This document shows, piece after piece, positions 18,615 to 29,481 of a stretch of DNA of 36,774 nucleotides (position 1 is the first letter of the stretch; every line of letters begins with the position of its first letter). The notes under the pieces were generated by a model, which worked only from the letters and a program-made list of their open reading frames with translations, was not told where the DNA came from and did no database searches. The stretch lies in contig CAKZLS010000501.1 of the NCBI GenBank assembly GCA_937127205.1, forward strand, positions 1-36,774, in the 5' to 3' direction. Source of the DNA: an uncultured Rhodospirillales bacterium. Its GTDB lineage: Bacteria > Pseudomonadota > Alphaproteobacteria > Rhodospirillales > Defluviicoccaceae. The position numbers and the translations under genes were made by a program.

Positions 18615-19289
18615 TCAGTGACTGGTCCCCCGGAAGTGAGTCTCGCCGCTGTGAGATGCCATCTCGAACAATGACATGAGCATGCGGCTCCGGTCATGAC
18701 ACCCTCGGCATTCGAGCAGCGCTTGTTTCTCGCGCGGCTCGAACGGACAGATCATAGAGAGAGCGGACACCAGCTCGTCATCCGGGATGGTCTCCACCGC
18801 CGACCAATCGACGGCCAGATCCTTCGTCCGCAAATATCCGTTCGCAGCGTCGAGCATTTCGGTGCGGTCGAAGATATCCTCTTCGTCCGATTCATCGAGA
18901 TCCATATGGAACGGCCCGAAATCCGGAACGATCCTACGAAATCCCTGCTTCAACGGCATTTCCTCAATGATCCGAAAACGGCAAATGCCGCGCAGCGTGA
19001 TCAAAAACCGGTCGTCGTCGGTTTCGCTAAACTCGACGATGCGTCCGGCGCAACCGACCTGGTAGACTTCCGCGTTATCGGCAACCTTGTTCGGGTCGTC
19101 GCCCAGCGGCTGTATCATGCCGATGGTCCGGGTATGGCTGAGCGCGTACTCCACCATTCTGAGATAGCGCGGCTCGAAGATCTGAAGAGGAAGATGCCCG
19201 TGCGGTAGCAACAGCGCGCCCGGCAGCGGAAACAGCGGCAGTTTTGTCGGCAACCGGCCCTCCATCTCGTTCAGCGCTTCGCTGCTCAT
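18615..19289 (-). CDS. LON substrate-binding (Lon N-terminal) domain protein
   Basis: LPLFPLPGALLLPHGHLPLQIFEPRYLRMVEYAL ... VGCAGRIVEFSETDDDRFLITLRGICRFRI. The start at MSSEAL overlaps the upstream stop by 4 nt. Confidence 0.93.
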   Translation of the reverse strand: MSSEALNEMEGRLPTKLPLFPLPGALLLPHGHLPLQIFEPRYLRMVEYALSHTRTIGMIQPLGDDPNKVADNAEVYQVGCAGRIVEFSETDDDRFLITLRGICRFRIIEEMPLKQGFRRIVPDFGPFHMDLDESDEEDIFDRTEMLDAANGYLRTKDLAVDWSAVETIPDDELVSALSMICPFEPREKQALLECRGCHDRSRMLMSLFEMASHSGETHFRGTSH

Positions 19290-20269
19290 GAGAACAGCAA
19301 CGACGACAACCGGCGGCGAGACGCCACGGTCAATGGATGGGTTGGCCCCATCGCATCGAAGATTTTGACCAATTGTTTGCGGGCGGCATCCTCGTTCCAA
19401 TCGCGCTCCCGGCGAACCAGTTCCAACAATTCATCGACGGCGGCCTCGGCACGGTTGGCTCCGTACAGGGCCACGGCGAGGTCATAGCGCGCCTGATGAT
19501 TGTCCGGTTCCTTGGCAACTGTACTCTGCAGATCGGAAATGCTGTCGCCAGAGCCGCCCTGCTCGGCCAGTTCGATCGCGGCAATTGCCGCCGCCACTTC
19601 CGTAACGCCTTTCAGCTCCGCGGTGAGGCCGTCCGCGACCTCTCGTGCGCTGGCCGTATCGCCAGTGGCGACGCAACTGCGAATCAACCCGGCCACCGCC
19701 TTGGGATTGGTGGAATCCTGACCCAGGATCTGTGAGAAAATCGCCAACGCGCCCTCGGGGTCGCCGCCATCGAGGGTAGCCTGTGCCTGCTCCAGGGCAT
19801 CATCGAGAGGGGCATGGGCATCGCCGGTGAGCTGACTGATGAACGCGCGCAGCTTGCTTTCGGGCTGAGCGCCGACAAACCCATCGACCGGCCGGCCGCC
19901 AACGAAGGCGTATACCATCGGAACCGATTGGACACGCAACTGAGCCGCCAGTTCCTTGTTCTCATCGATATTGATTTTGACCAGCCGTACCAGGCCAGCG
20001 GCCTGGTTAACCAGCTTCTCCAGCATCGGTCCCAACTGCTTACAAGGGCCGCACCATGGCGCCCAGAAGTCGACGATGACCGGGATTTGCGTGGATGCCT
20101 CGATGACATCGGCGGTGAACGACTGGGTGTCGCCGTCCTTAATGACATCGCTGGCTGGCGCCGCGCTCGCGCCTGGGGATTGAGGGTCGATGATAACGGA
20201 CATTGCTAAACTCACTTCAGGCGAATGCGCCACTCCCCGTAACATGGCGGGATCGTGGGCGTCGCTCAA
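19286..20269 (-). CDS. Thioredoxin-TPR co-chaperone-like protein (CnoX/YbbN type); start may be the internal ATG at 20203
   Basis: VIVDFWAPWCGPCKQLGPMLEKLV, SVPMVYAFVGGRPVDGFVG, and C-terminal TPR-like DNHQARYDLAVALYGANRAEAAVDELLELVRRERDW. Confidence 0.93.
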   Translation of the reverse strand: MSDAHDPAMLRGVAHSPEVSLAMSVIIDPQSPGASAAPASDVIKDGDTQSFTADVIEASTQIPVIVDFWAPWCGPCKQLGPMLEKLVNQAAGLVRLVKINIDENKELAAQLRVQSVPMVYAFVGGRPVDGFVGAQPESKLRAFISQLTGDAHAPLDDALEQAQATLDGGDPEGALAIFSQILGQDSTNPKAVAGLIRSCVATGDTASAREVADGLTAELKGVTEVAAAIAAIELAEQGGSGDSISDLQSTVAKEPDNHQARYDLAVALYGANRAEAAVDELLELVRRERDWNEDAARKQLVKIFDAMGPTHPLTVASRRRLSSLLFS

Positions 20270-20287
20270 GGGTTATATGGTGTATTC

Positions 20288-20776
20288 TTACAGTTCAACG
20301 ACGCTTGGCTGGTGTCCGCACGAAAGGATGAATGTCATCAGACCGTCCGGCGTAATCGTGGTAGAAGCCGTATTGGTCAACGGATGGTAGTTGAGCGTTT
20401 CGCAGGCCATCATCTCGGCATCGAGCACGACGCGCACATTATTTTCCGTGTCGTTAATCAACGCGAACGGCGTGACCGAACCAGGATCGACCCCGAGCGT
20501 TTCCTTGAGCCGCTCCGCCCGCGCGAACGACAGTTGCGCCGCGCCAATCTGGCGGCGCAGCGTTTTCAGGTCGATCTCCCGATCCTCCAGCGTGACGACC
20601 AGCCAATACGTACCCTTCTTATCCTTTAAAAACAGGTTCTTGCTGTGCGCGCCCGGAAGATTGCCGCGAAGCGCCTTGCTTTCTTCGACGGTAAACACGG
20701 CAGGATGACGGACGGTGGTCGATTCGATGCCGAGGTCCGCCAGACGCGCGTGTAGTTCTTTTTCAGTTGCAGCCAT
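20288..20776 (-). CDS. Prolyl-tRNA synthetase-associated / ProXp-ala (YbaK-fold) trans-editing deacylase
   Basis: TVRHPAVFTVEESKALRGNLPGAHSKNLFLKDKKGTYWLVVTLEDREIDLKTL ... GSVTPFALIND ... YHPLTNTASTTI. Confidence 0.9.
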   Translation of the reverse strand: MAATEKELHARLADLGIESTTVRHPAVFTVEESKALRGNLPGAHSKNLFLKDKKGTYWLVVTLEDREIDLKTLRRQIGAAQLSFARAERLKETLGVDPGSVTPFALINDTENNVRVVLDAEMMACETLNYHPLTNTASTTITPDGLMTFILSCGHQPSVVEL

Positions 20777-20902
20777 GAAGGCACATTTATCTGCAAAACG
20801 GCGGCGTCTCAATACTTTGGCAACAATTGGATCCTATAATCCGTCTTGCAAACAAATTCGCATCTGGTCATATTCTCTCTTCACCGTCAGTTGGCGGTCA
20901 TG

Positions 20903-20977
20903 CGGGCGTAGCTCAGCGGTAGAGCGCAACCTTGCCAAGGTTGAAGTCGTGGGTTCGATCCCCATCGCCCGCTCCAT
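20903..20977 (+). tRNA. tRNA-Gly (anticodon GCC), 3' CCA encoded
   Basis: GCGGGCG TA GCTCAGCGGTAGAGC G CAACC TTGCCAA GGTTG AAGTC GTGGG TTCGATC CCCAT CGCCCGC T CCA. All four stems pair. Confidence 0.97.
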
Positions 20978-21097
20978 TCTCCTTATTTCCTTGAAACCTT
21001 GTTGATTCTCGGTTTGTAATCCGGCGTTGCCACCCGATATGTGGACCAGTCGTCCATACTCAATCAAAAAAACGGGCGGCGGGGAGGAGACCGGACC

Positions 21098-24000
21098 ATG
21101 CCGCATATTACGGAATCATTTAAAGCCGAACTTATTGCCAAGGTGGTCGATACCGCGCTCCGCAAGCTGGGTGAGGATCAGGCCCCGGCGGTCGCCGGGT
21201 TCATGCGAAATTACTTCGCCGATGTACCGCCGGAAGACATTCACGGAGAAACCGTCGATACGCTGTTCGGCGCGGCTTTTGCCCATTGGCGATTCGGAAG
21301 TCATCGCAAACCTGGAACGCCAATCGTCCGTGTTTATAATCCCCAACTGGAAGAGCACGGGTGGCGGAGCGAGCATACCATCGTCGAAATCGTCACCGAC
21401 GATATGCCATTCTTGGTGGCGTCGGTCACCGCGGAGCTGAACCGCCACGATCTAGCGGTCGCCCTGGTCATCCACCCGGTGGAGCGGGTTCGTCGCGATG
21501 GCGACGGCAACCTGCTCGGCGTCGCCGCCGCCGATGAAGAAGGCGATGATGTGCTTGCCGAGAGTTTCATGCATGTTGAGGTGACCCACCAGTCCGGCGG
21601 GGTCCTCGACCAGATTGCCGCCGACTTGAAGGAAGTTCTCGGCGAAGTGCGGGCCGCGGTCGAGGATTGGTCCCCCATGCGCGAGCGGCTGAGGGCGATT
21701 ATCGACGCGCCGGCGCCAAGCGGAGACCATATTCCGGAGGATGATGTTGCGGAGGTTCGGGAGTTCCTTGATTGGATCTACCACCATAACTTCGCCATCC
21801 TCGGTTATCGCAAGTACACGCTTCAAGGAGAAGGCGAGGACGCGCGGGTCGAGGAAGTTCCCGATGCTGGCCTCGGACTGTTGCGCGACCCCGATTTTGT
21901 GGTCCTGGATGCGCTGCGCGATCTCGAATCCACGCCAGCGGAGGTGCGCCAGTTCATATCGCGACCCGATATGCTGGTGGTTACAAAGGGCAACCGCGTT
22001 TCGCGGGTTCACCGGCCCGTCCACATGGACACCATCGGTGTAAAGGAATTCGACGGCGTCGGGCGCGTTGTCGGCTTGCACCTGATTGTCGGTCTGTTCA
22101 CCGCCGGCGCCTACAACAGAAGCCCGCACGACATACCGCTGCTGCGCCGCAAATTGCAAAAAGCCATCGAAATGGCGGGCTTCAAGCCCCAGGGCCACGA
22201 TGCTCGGGCGTTGATCCACATCGTGGCGAACTTCCCCCGTGACGAGTTGCTGCAGGTTTCGGCTGAGCATCTGTTTAAGACCAGCATCCGGATCCTCCAT
22301 CTGCAGGATCGCCAGCGGGTAGCGCTGTTCATTCGCCGCGACGATTTCGAGCGGTTCATCACCTGCCTGGTTTACGTGCCGCGAGACCGCTACACCACGG
22401 ACCTGAGGCTTCGCATTCAGGCCATTCTCGAACGCGCATTCGCGGGTAAGGTGACCGCCAATTATGGTGAATTGGGCGACTCGCCACTGGCCAGACTCTA
22501 CGCGATCGTCCGCACCACCCCAGGTCAGATCCCGGAATATAATGCAGCCGAGATTGAAGAGGAGATCGTTGCCGCGTCGCGTTCGTGGTCGGACCATTTG
22601 CTCACGGCGGTGACCACGGCACACGGCGAAGAAATCGGGTTCGCCATGCATCGGCGTTACGGCGCTGCATTTCCGCCGGGCTATCAAGATCGCTTTAATG
22701 CCGACCAGGCGGTCGCCGATATGGACAAGATCGAACAGACCTTGGAGAGCGGCACACTGGGGATGACGGTCTACCGGCCCTTCGATGCCGCCGACCACCA
22801 GCTTCGATTTAAGTTGTTCCACCCCGACGAGCCCATCGTGCTGTCGCAGGTGCTGCCCATGCTCGAGGATCTCGGCCTGAGGGTGATCGACGAGGTTCCG
22901 CACAACATCCAGGTGCAAAGGGACGGGGGCCGAAACGTCCTGATCCACGATTTCGGACTGGAAACCGAGAGCGGGGCCGCCGTCGATCTCGGCAAGATTC
23001 GCGACAATTTTCAGAACGCCTTTTTCCGTGTCTGGCAAGGCGAGGTCGAAAGCGACGGGTTCAACAGCTTGGTGCTCGACGCGGGGCTGACCTGCCGAGA
23101 GGTCGTCGTGCTGCGCGCCTACTGCAAATATCTGCGTCAGGCCGGGATTGCGTTTTCGCAGGAGTACATGGAGCAGACGCTGTCGGCGAATGCGGGCATC
23201 ACGCGCCTGATCGTCGATCTATTCATGACCATGTTCGATCCGGCCGGCGGGTCCGGCGCCGGGGGGCGCGCGGAGACCATTCGCGAATCGCTCGCCAAAC
23301 AGCTCGACCAAGTGGTCAGCGCCGACGAAGATCGCATTCTCCGCCGGTTCGCCAATGCCATCGAATCCACCTTGCGGACCAATTATTTCCAGGCCGGCGC
23401 CGACGGCGAGCCCAAGCCGTATCTATCCTTCAAGCTCGACAGCCGTGCCATCGACGACCTGCCGCTGCCGCGTCCCATGGTTGAGGTTTTCGTCTATTCG
23501 CCGCGAATGGAGGGCGTGCACCTGAGGGGCGGCAAGGTGGCGCGCGGCGGTCTGCGCTGGTCCGATCGCCGGGAGGACTTCCGCACCGAAATTCTCGGAC
23601 TGATGAAGGCGCAAATGGTCAAGAACGCCGTCATCGTGCCGGTGGGCTCCAAAGGGGGTTTCGTGCTGAAGCGGGCGCCGGCGCCGAGCGACCGCGAGGC
23701 ATTCCTGGCCGAGGGCATCGAATGCTACAAGACGCTCATTCGCGGCCTTCTGGACATTACCGACAACCTGGTGGGCGGCGATGTCGTGCCGCCCCAAACC
23801 GTGGTTCGCCGCGATGCCGACGATCCCTATCTGGTGGTGGCCGCCGACAAAGGCACGGCCACCTTCTCGGACATCGCCAACGGGGTTTCGGCCGACTACG
23901 GGTTCTGGCTCGGCGACGCCTTCGCGTCCGGTGGCAGCCAGGGTTACGATCATAAGAAGATGGGCATCACCGCCAAGGGTGCCTGGGAATCGGTCAAACG

Positions 24001-25933
24001 CCATTTCCGCGAGTTCGGCGTGGATACCCAAAGCCAGGAATTTACAGTGGTCGGCGTCGGCGACATGTCCGGCGACGTCTTCGGCAACGGCATGCTGCTG
24101 TCGCCCCACATCAAGCTGCTTGCCGCCTTCAACCACATGCACATCTTCATCGATCCGGATCCCGATCCGGCGGTTAGCTTCGCGGAACGCCAGCGGCTGT
24201 TCGATTTACCGCGCTCGGCGTGGACCGACTACGACGCCAAGCTGATTTCGGCGGGCGGCGGCATCTTCGAACGCAAGGCCAAGTCCATCGCGTTGTCGCC
24301 GGAGATCCGCCAAACCTTCGGCATCGGTGCTGAAAAGATGACTCCCAATGAGCTCATGCGTCATTTGCTGAAGAGCGAGGCTGATCTGCTGTGGTTCGGC
24401 GGCATCGGAACGTATGTCAAGGATGCGACCGAGTCCCACGGTGACGTGGGTGACCGCGCAAACGACGCGATCCGGGTCAACGGCGGCGAGCTTCGCTGCA
24501 AGGTCATTGGCGAGGGTGCGAATCTGGGCATGACTCAGCTCGGGCGCATTGAATTCGCCCACGCCGGCGGCCGCGTCAACACCGACTTCATCGACAATTC
24601 GGCCGGCGTCGACTGCTCGGACCACGAGGTCAATATCAAGATTCTGCTGGATACGGCGATCTTCGATGGCGACTTGACCGAAAAGCAGAGAAACAGCCTG
24701 CTCACCAAAATGACCGACGAGGTGGGAGGCCTGGTTCTGCGCGACAACTATCTGCAGACCCAGGCAATCAGCCTGATCGAGGCCGAAGGCGCCGACACCT
24801 TGGAGAACCAGGGGCGGCTCATCCGCATGTTCGAGCGGCTTGGCTTGCTCAACCGGGCGGTGGAGTTCCTCCCCGATGACGAGGCGCTGACGGAGCGGGC
24901 GGCCAACAGGCAGAGCCTGACCCGGCCGGAGATCTCGGTGCTGTTCTCCTACTGCAAGCTGTGGCTGTACGACGATATCCTCGAGTCCGATCTTCCCGAC
25001 GATCGCCATTTGGCCGAGGACGTGATCCGGTATTTTCCGACGCCGCTTCACAAGACCTACAAGAAACGCATCGCCAACCATCGTCTGCGCCGCGAGCTCA
25101 TCGCCACATCCATCGTCAACAGCCTGATCAACCGGGTCAGCGGAACGTTCGTCACGGAAATTGCCGAAAAGACGGGTATGCCTCCGGTGGACATTGCTCG
25201 CGCTTACATTATTTCGCGCGACGTGTTCTCTCTTCGTGACGTTTGGGAACAGATCGAGGCGCTGGACAACCAGGTCCCGGCGTCCGTGCAGGTTGCCTTG
25301 CTTCGTCAGATGCAGACCCTGACCCAGCGCGGCGCGCTGTGGTTCCTGCGCAATGGTGGCAGCCCCATCGATATCACCGTCAACATTTCGGCGTTCGGTT
25401 CCGCTGTGTCGTCGCTTCGCGACATGATCGATATGGTTGTGCCGGAGGAATTGAACGATCGGATCCTGCACCGTGCCGCGCAGTTTCAAGAACAGGGAGT
25501 GCCGGAGCCCCTGTCCCGCCGTGTGGCGTACTCAATCGTCATGCCGTCGGCATGCGACATCGTGCGATTGTCGGCGTCCCGAGGGATTGCAATCGACGAA
25601 GTCGCGAAACTCTACTTCACGGTTGGCGAGAACCTGGGTTTCGGCTGGCTCCGCTATCAAGCCGAGAAGCTGGCCGCGACGAGCTATTGGGAAAAACTGG
25701 CGGCCGCCGCGGTGATCGAAGAGTTCTACGCCCATCAGCGCGATGTCACTCAAGGCATTCTGGAGACGGCGGGCAGTGCGGCCAACGGCGCCATCGACGC
25801 TTGGTCCGCCAGCCGCAAGGCGGCTGTGGAGCGCGCGCGTGGACTGGTGACGGAGTTGGAAGCGGCAAGTGCGGTTGATTTATCCATGCTGACCGTCGCC
25901 AGCCGCCAGTTGGGTTCGCTCATCGAGCGGTAG
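21098..25933 (+). CDS. gdhB: Large (about 180 kDa) NAD-dependent glutamate dehydrogenase
   Basis: About 1611 aa: YSPRMEGVHLRGGKVARGGLRWSDRREDFRTEILGLMKAQMVKNAVIVPVGSKGGFVLKR, VVGVGDMSGDVFGNGMLLS. Start follows the RBS GGGGAGGAG. Confidence 0.95.
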   Translation: MPHITESFKAELIAKVVDTALRKLGEDQAPAVAGFMRNYFADVPPEDIHGETVDTLFGAAFAHWRFGSHRKPGTPIVRVYNPQLEEHGWRSEHTIVEIVTDDMPFLVASVTAELNRHDLAVALVIHPVERVRRDGDGNLLGVAAADEEGDDVLAESFMHVEVTHQSGGVLDQIAADLKEVLGEVRAAVEDWSPMRERLRAIIDAPAPSGDHIPEDDVAEVREFLDWIYHHNFAILGYRKYTLQGEGEDARVEEVPDAGLGLLRDPDFVVLDALRDLESTPAEVRQFISRPDMLVVTKGNRVSRVHRPVHMDTIGVKEFDGVGRVVGLHLIVGLFTAGAYNRSPHDIPLLRRKLQKAIEMAGFKPQGHDARALIHIVANFPRDELLQVSAEHLFKTSIRILHLQDRQRVALFIRRDDFERFITCLVYVPRDRYTTDLRLRIQAILERAFAGKVTANYGELGDSPLARLYAIVRTTPGQIPEYNAAEIEEEIVAASRSWSDHLLTAVTTAHGEEIGFAMHRRYGAAFPPGYQDRFNADQAVADMDKIEQTLESGTLGMTVYRPFDAADHQLRFKLFHPDEPIVLSQVLPMLEDLGLRVIDEVPHNIQVQRDGGRNVLIHDFGLETESGAAVDLGKIRDNFQNAFFRVWQGEVESDGFNSLVLDAGLTCREVVVLRAYCKYLRQAGIAFSQEYMEQTLSANAGITRLIVDLFMTMFDPAGGSGAGGRAETIRESLAKQLDQVVSADEDRILRRFANAIESTLRTNYFQAGADGEPKPYLSFKLDSRAIDDLPLPRPMVEVFVYSPRMEGVHLRGGKVARGGLRWSDRREDFRTEILGLMKAQMVKNAVIVPVGSKGGFVLKRAPAPSDREAFLAEGIECYKTLIRGLLDITDNLVGGDVVPPQTVVRRDADDPYLVVAADKGTATFSDIANGVSADYGFWLGDAFASGGSQGYDHKKMGITAKGAWESVKRHFREFGVDTQSQEFTVVGVGDMSGDVFGNGMLLSPHIKLLAAFNHMHIFIDPDPDPAVSFAERQRLFDLPRSAWTDYDAKLISAGGGIFERKAKSIALSPEIRQTFGIGAEKMTPNELMRHLLKSEADLLWFGGIGTYVKDATESHGDVGDRANDAIRVNGGELRCKVIGEGANLGMTQLGRIEFAHAGGRVNTDFIDNSAGVDCSDHEVNIKILLDTAIFDGDLTEKQRNSLLTKMTDEVGGLVLRDNYLQTQAISLIEAEGADTLENQGRLIRMFERLGLLNRAVEFLPDDEALTERAANRQSLTRPEISVLFSYCKLWLYDDILESDLPDDRHLAEDVIRYFPTPLHKTYKKRIANHRLRRELIATSIVNSLINRVSGTFVTEIAEKTGMPPVDIARAYIISRDVFSLRDVWEQIEALDNQVPASVQVALLRQMQTLTQRGALWFLRNGGSPIDITVNISAFGSAVSSLRDMIDMVVPEELNDRILHRAAQFQEQGVPEPLSRRVAYSIVMPSACDIVRLSASRGIAIDEVAKLYFTVGENLGFGWLRYQAEKLAATSYWEKLAAAAVIEEFYAHQRDVTQGILETAGSAANGAIDAWSASRKAAVERARGLVTELEAASAVDLSMLTVASRQLGSLIER

Positions 25934-25997
25934 GCGTATGGGCCCACTTATGGTAGTCGTACGCTAAACTCGATAATAGCGACAGCGGAGACCCAGG

Positions 25998-27293
25998 GTG
26001 GAGGCACGCCAAGCCGGCGCACAGCTCGAGGCCACCCCGTGGCAACGGTTCGCGTGGTGTACCCTCGACTGGGCCAACTCGGCCTTTCCCACCGTCGTTA
26101 TCACTTTCGTGTTCGCCGCCTACTTCACCAAGGCAGTGGCGGCCGACGAGGTGACCGGCACCAGCGAATGGGCGTACGCCCTGAGCCTGTCGGCGCTTGC
26201 GGTCGCGGTGGCGAGCCCGATCCTCGGCGCCATTGCCGACAAGGCTGGCCGTCGCAAGCCGTGGATCGGCGTGTTCTCGGTGCTGTGTGTCGGCGCCACC
26301 GCCGTGTTGTGGTTCGCCGCGCCGGACCCGTCGAATGTGTTGTGGGTTTTGGCGTTCGTGGCTCTCGCCAACTTCGCTTTCGAGACCGGCATGGTGTTCT
26401 ACAACGCCATGCTGCCGAGCCTGGTTCCGCCCGACAAGGTGGGACGGCTGTCGGGCTGGGGCTGGGGCTTCGGCTATGCCGGCGGCTTGGTTTGTCTGGT
26501 GATTTCGTTACTGGTGCTGGTTCAGCCGGATCCGCCATTGTTCGGCTTGGACAAGGAAACCTACGAGCCGGTCCGGGCGACGGCGCTTCTGGTGGCCGGC
26601 TGGTTCGCGGTGTTCTGCATTCCCTTTTTCCTGTTCGTACCGGATGTGCCCGCAGGAACGCTGCCGGCCTCGGAAGCGGTACGGCAAGGACTGCATACCC
26701 TGCTGCAAACCTTCCGGCGGATCCGCGAACACCGCCAGATCGCGCTCTTTCTGCTGGCCCGGATGATCTACACCGACGGTCTCAACACCATGTTCAGTGT
26801 CGGTGGCATCTACGCGGCGGTGACCTTCGGCATGACTTTCGACGAAATCCTCCTGTTCGGCATTGCCTTGAACGTGACCGCCGGCATCGGCGCGTTCGTA
26901 TTCGGCTGGGTGGACGACTGGATCGGCGCCAAGCGCACCATCCTGATTGCGGTCGGTGCTCTGACCATCCTCGGCGCGGCGTTGCTGGTGATTGAATCAA
27001 AGACCCTGTTCTGGGTTATCGCTCTGCCGCTGGGCCTGTTCTTCGGTCCGGCGCAATCGGCCAGCCGGTCGCTGATGGCGAGGGTCGCCCCGCCCCACCT
27101 CCGCACCGAGATGTTCGGGCTTTACGCGCTATCAGGCAAGGCGACGGCGTTTCTCGGTCCGGCGGCCTTTGGCTTTGTGACGGCGATGGCTGACAGCCAG
27201 CGTGTGGGTCTTGCCACCGTTCTGGTCTTCTTTGTCGTTGGCATGCTGCTTCTGCTGCCGGTCCGCGATCCGCAGGCTTCCGCCAAGCGTTAA
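25998..27293 (+). CDS. MFS transporter, UMF1/Atg22-like family
   Basis: [45 protein letters not shown], multiple TM segments, [31 protein letters not shown] start. Confidence 0.9.
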   Translation: MEARQAGAQLEATPWQRFAWCTLDWANSAFPTVVITFVFAAYFTKAVAADEVTGTSEWAYALSLSALAVAVASPILGAIADKAGRRKPWIGVFSVLCVGATAVLWFAAPDPSNVLWVLAFVALANFAFETGMVFYNAMLPSLVPPDKVGRLSGWGWGFGYAGGLVCLVISLLVLVQPDPPLFGLDKETYEPVRATALLVAGWFAVFCIPFFLFVPDVPAGTLPASEAVRQGLHTLLQTFRRIREHRQIALFLLARMIYTDGLNTMFSVGGIYAAVTFGMTFDEILLFGIALNVTAGIGAFVFGWVDDWIGAKRTILIAVGALTILGAALLVIESKTLFWVIALPLGLFFGPAQSASRSLMARVAPPHLRTEMFGLYALSGKATAFLGPAAFGFVTAMADSQRVGLATVLVFFVVGMLLLLPVRDPQASAKR

Positions 27294-28861
27294 TGCCGGA
27301 AGTGGCGCATGCCGGTGAACACCATGGCGAGGCCCTTCTCGTCGGCGGCGGCGATCACCTCGTCGTCGCGCATTGAGCCGCCGGGCTGAATGACCGCTGT
27401 GGCGCCGGCTTCGGCGGTGGCCAACAGGCCGTCGGCGAAGGGGAAGAACGCGTCGGACGCGACCACCGAGCCCTGAGTGCGCGGCGTCGTCGCGCCGGCC
27501 GCTTTGTCGGCATCGGCGGACTTCCAGGCGGCGATCCGGGCCGAATCGACCCGGCTCATCTGTCCCGCCCCGACACCAACCGTGGCGCCGTCCTTGCAGT
27601 ACACGATGGCATTGGACTTTACGTGCTTGCAAATCTGATAAGCGAACTCGAGATCCGCCATTTCGGCGTTGGTCGGTGCGCGCTTGGTCACCACCTTCAG
27701 TTCGCCGGACGTGACCGCGTTGTCGCGGCCTTGCAGCAGGTAGCCGCCCGAAAGGGATCGCAGGGTCATTCCCGGCGCCGTCGAATCGGGGAGTGCGCCG
27801 GCCACCAGGACGCGCAGGTTTTTCTTGGCGGCGAGAATGGCGCGGGCCTCGGAATCGATCTCCGGCGCGATGATCACTTCCGCGAACAATTTGGCGATCT
27901 CTTCGGCGGTGGCCGCGTCGAGGGTGCGGTTGAGCGCGATTATGCCGCCGAAGGCGCTGACCGGATCGCAGGCTAGTGCTTTAGAATAGGCCTCGTTCAC
28001 CGAGTCCGCGACGGCGACGCCGCACGGATTGGCGTGCTTGATGATGGCGACTGCGGGCGGTTCGAACTCGGCGACCAATTCGAACGCGGCGTCGGTGTCG
28101 TTGAGGTTGTTGAAGCTCAATTCCTTGCCCTGAATCTGCTCCGCCGTGGCCACTCCCGGCCGCTGCTCGCCGGATACGTAAAACGCGGCCATCTGATGCG
28201 GGTTTTCGCCATAGCGCATGGTCTGTTTACGCGTTCCCGCAAACACCAATCGATCGGGAAAGGTTTCGCCCTCGACGCCGTTGAACCAAGCTGAAATGGC
28301 GGCGTCGTAGGCGCCGGTCCGGCCATAGGCCTTGGCGGCCAGCCGGCGGCGAAACGCTTCCGTGGTGCTGCCGCCGTCTGAATTCATCTCTTCCATCAAC
28401 TGCGGGTAGTCGCCGGGATCCACCACCACGGTCACAAATGCGTGATTTTTAGAGGCCGCCCGAATCAATGCCGGTCCTCCGATATCGATATTCTCGATAC
28501 AGGTTTCGAACGAAGCGCCCGCAGCGACCGTCGCCTCGAACGGATAGAGATTGACCACGAGCAGGTCGATGGGGGAAATCCCGTGATCCGACATGGCGCG
28601 CTCGTGATCGGGATTGCCCCGGATGGCCAAAAGGCCGCCGTGAATGGCTGGCTGCAGGGTTTTGACGCGGCCGTCCATGATTTCGGGAAACCCTGTATGA
28701 TCAGAGACTTGTACGACTGGCACCCCCGCCTCTTTCAACGCCGTGGCCGAACCGCCGGTCGATAGGATCTCAACGCCTTGGCTGTCTAGGAATCGGCCGA
28801 GATCCACCAACCCGGACTTATCCGAGACGGAAATCAGCGCGCGACGGATGGGTGTGCTCAT
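27290..28861 (-). CDS. purH: Bifunctional AICAR formyltransferase / IMP cyclohydrolase PurH
   Basis: [76 protein letters not shown] ... [11 protein letters not shown] ... [10 protein letters not shown]. Confidence 0.98.
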   Translation of the reverse strand: MSTPIRRALISVSDKSGLVDLGRFLDSQGVEILSTGGSATALKEAGVPVVQVSDHTGFPEIMDGRVKTLQPAIHGGLLAIRGNPDHERAMSDHGISPIDLLVVNLYPFEATVAAGASFETCIENIDIGGPALIRAASKNHAFVTVVVDPGDYPQLMEEMNSDGGSTTEAFRRRLAAKAYGRTGAYDAAISAWFNGVEGETFPDRLVFAGTRKQTMRYGENPHQMAAFYVSGEQRPGVATAEQIQGKELSFNNLNDTDAAFELVAEFEPPAVAIIKHANPCGVAVADSVNEAYSKALACDPVSAFGGIIALNRTLDAATAEEIAKLFAEVIIAPEIDSEARAILAAKKNLRVLVAGALPDSTAPGMTLRSLSGGYLLQGRDNAVTSGELKVVTKRAPTNAEMADLEFAYQICKHVKSNAIVYCKDGATVGVGAGQMSRVDSARIAAWKSADADKAAGATTPRTQGSVVASDAFFPFADGLLATAEAGATAVIQPGGSMRDDEVIAAADEKGLAMVFTGMRHFRH

Positions 28862-29247
28862 GTTGAAATTCTCCCCTGAAAACCCTCTGGCAAATGTTAG
28901 AGAGGCGTATAGCAGAGCTGGGCAATTTCGCGCACCTGTTTGATGGGAGACTCAGGGCCTTTACATTCCATATGGCCTAACCCATATCGAGAATGTTGTA
29001 GGATCTGTTGTAAATTTGCATCGGGCGGTAGGGAACCGTTGTCATATGGGGATTAGACTGAAATGTCCCCATTATCCACAGAGCGCTAGGGTATGTTGGC
29101 GACGCCCTTCGGCGTATCCTTCGCCGGCCCTCTAAATACACGCACCGGTCGTATTTTTTTGAGGGTAAGGTTTTTAACGATATTTATACAATATTCAACT
29201 AACTTGAGAGGAAGAGGTCCACAGTATACAAACTCGGAGTGTATGTG

Positions 29248-29454
29248 ATGACCCCCGTTATTGAGATCAGTACCGAGCGCTACGAGCGGGTTTACAGACG
29301 CAAGCCGCGTGGCTTCACGCTCTGGCACTTCCGCATGCCTGACGGATGGACATTCAGCCAAACGGGCACCTATGCCTCGGCGAAGCGCGCGGCGGCGGAG
29401 CACGCTCGGCGGAGAAGCTTCGGTCCAGTGGCCCGTTTGCAAGTATGGTGCTGA
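29248..29454 (+). CDS. Small hypothetical protein
   Basis: MTPVIEISTERYERVYRRKPRGFTLWHFRMPDGWTFSQTGTYASAKRAAAEHARRRSFG. Protein-like composition, with GGAG upstream of the start. No recognised family. Confidence 0.5.
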   Translation: MTPVIEISTERYERVYRRKPRGFTLWHFRMPDGWTFSQTGTYASAKRAAAEHARRRSFGPVARLQVWC

Positions 29455-29481
29455 CCCCGTCCTTTTCCTGAATTAGTTTGT

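Noticed and set aside
20903-20977. tRNA-Gly as an integration site for a genomic island
   Set aside because: No integrase, direct repeat of the tRNA 3' end or composition shift follows; the next gene is core gdhB.
21452-23038. 528-aa minus-strand ORF antisense to the glutamate dehydrogenase
   Set aside because: Antisense open-frame artefact within a confidently assigned 1611-aa CDS. The same applies to 24206-25489.
29041-29220. Possible replication origin (DnaA box TTATCCACA plus AT-rich tract)
   Set aside because: Only one perfect DnaA box is visible and there is no dnaA, dnaN, hemE or parAB neighbourhood. Kept only as a minor observation.
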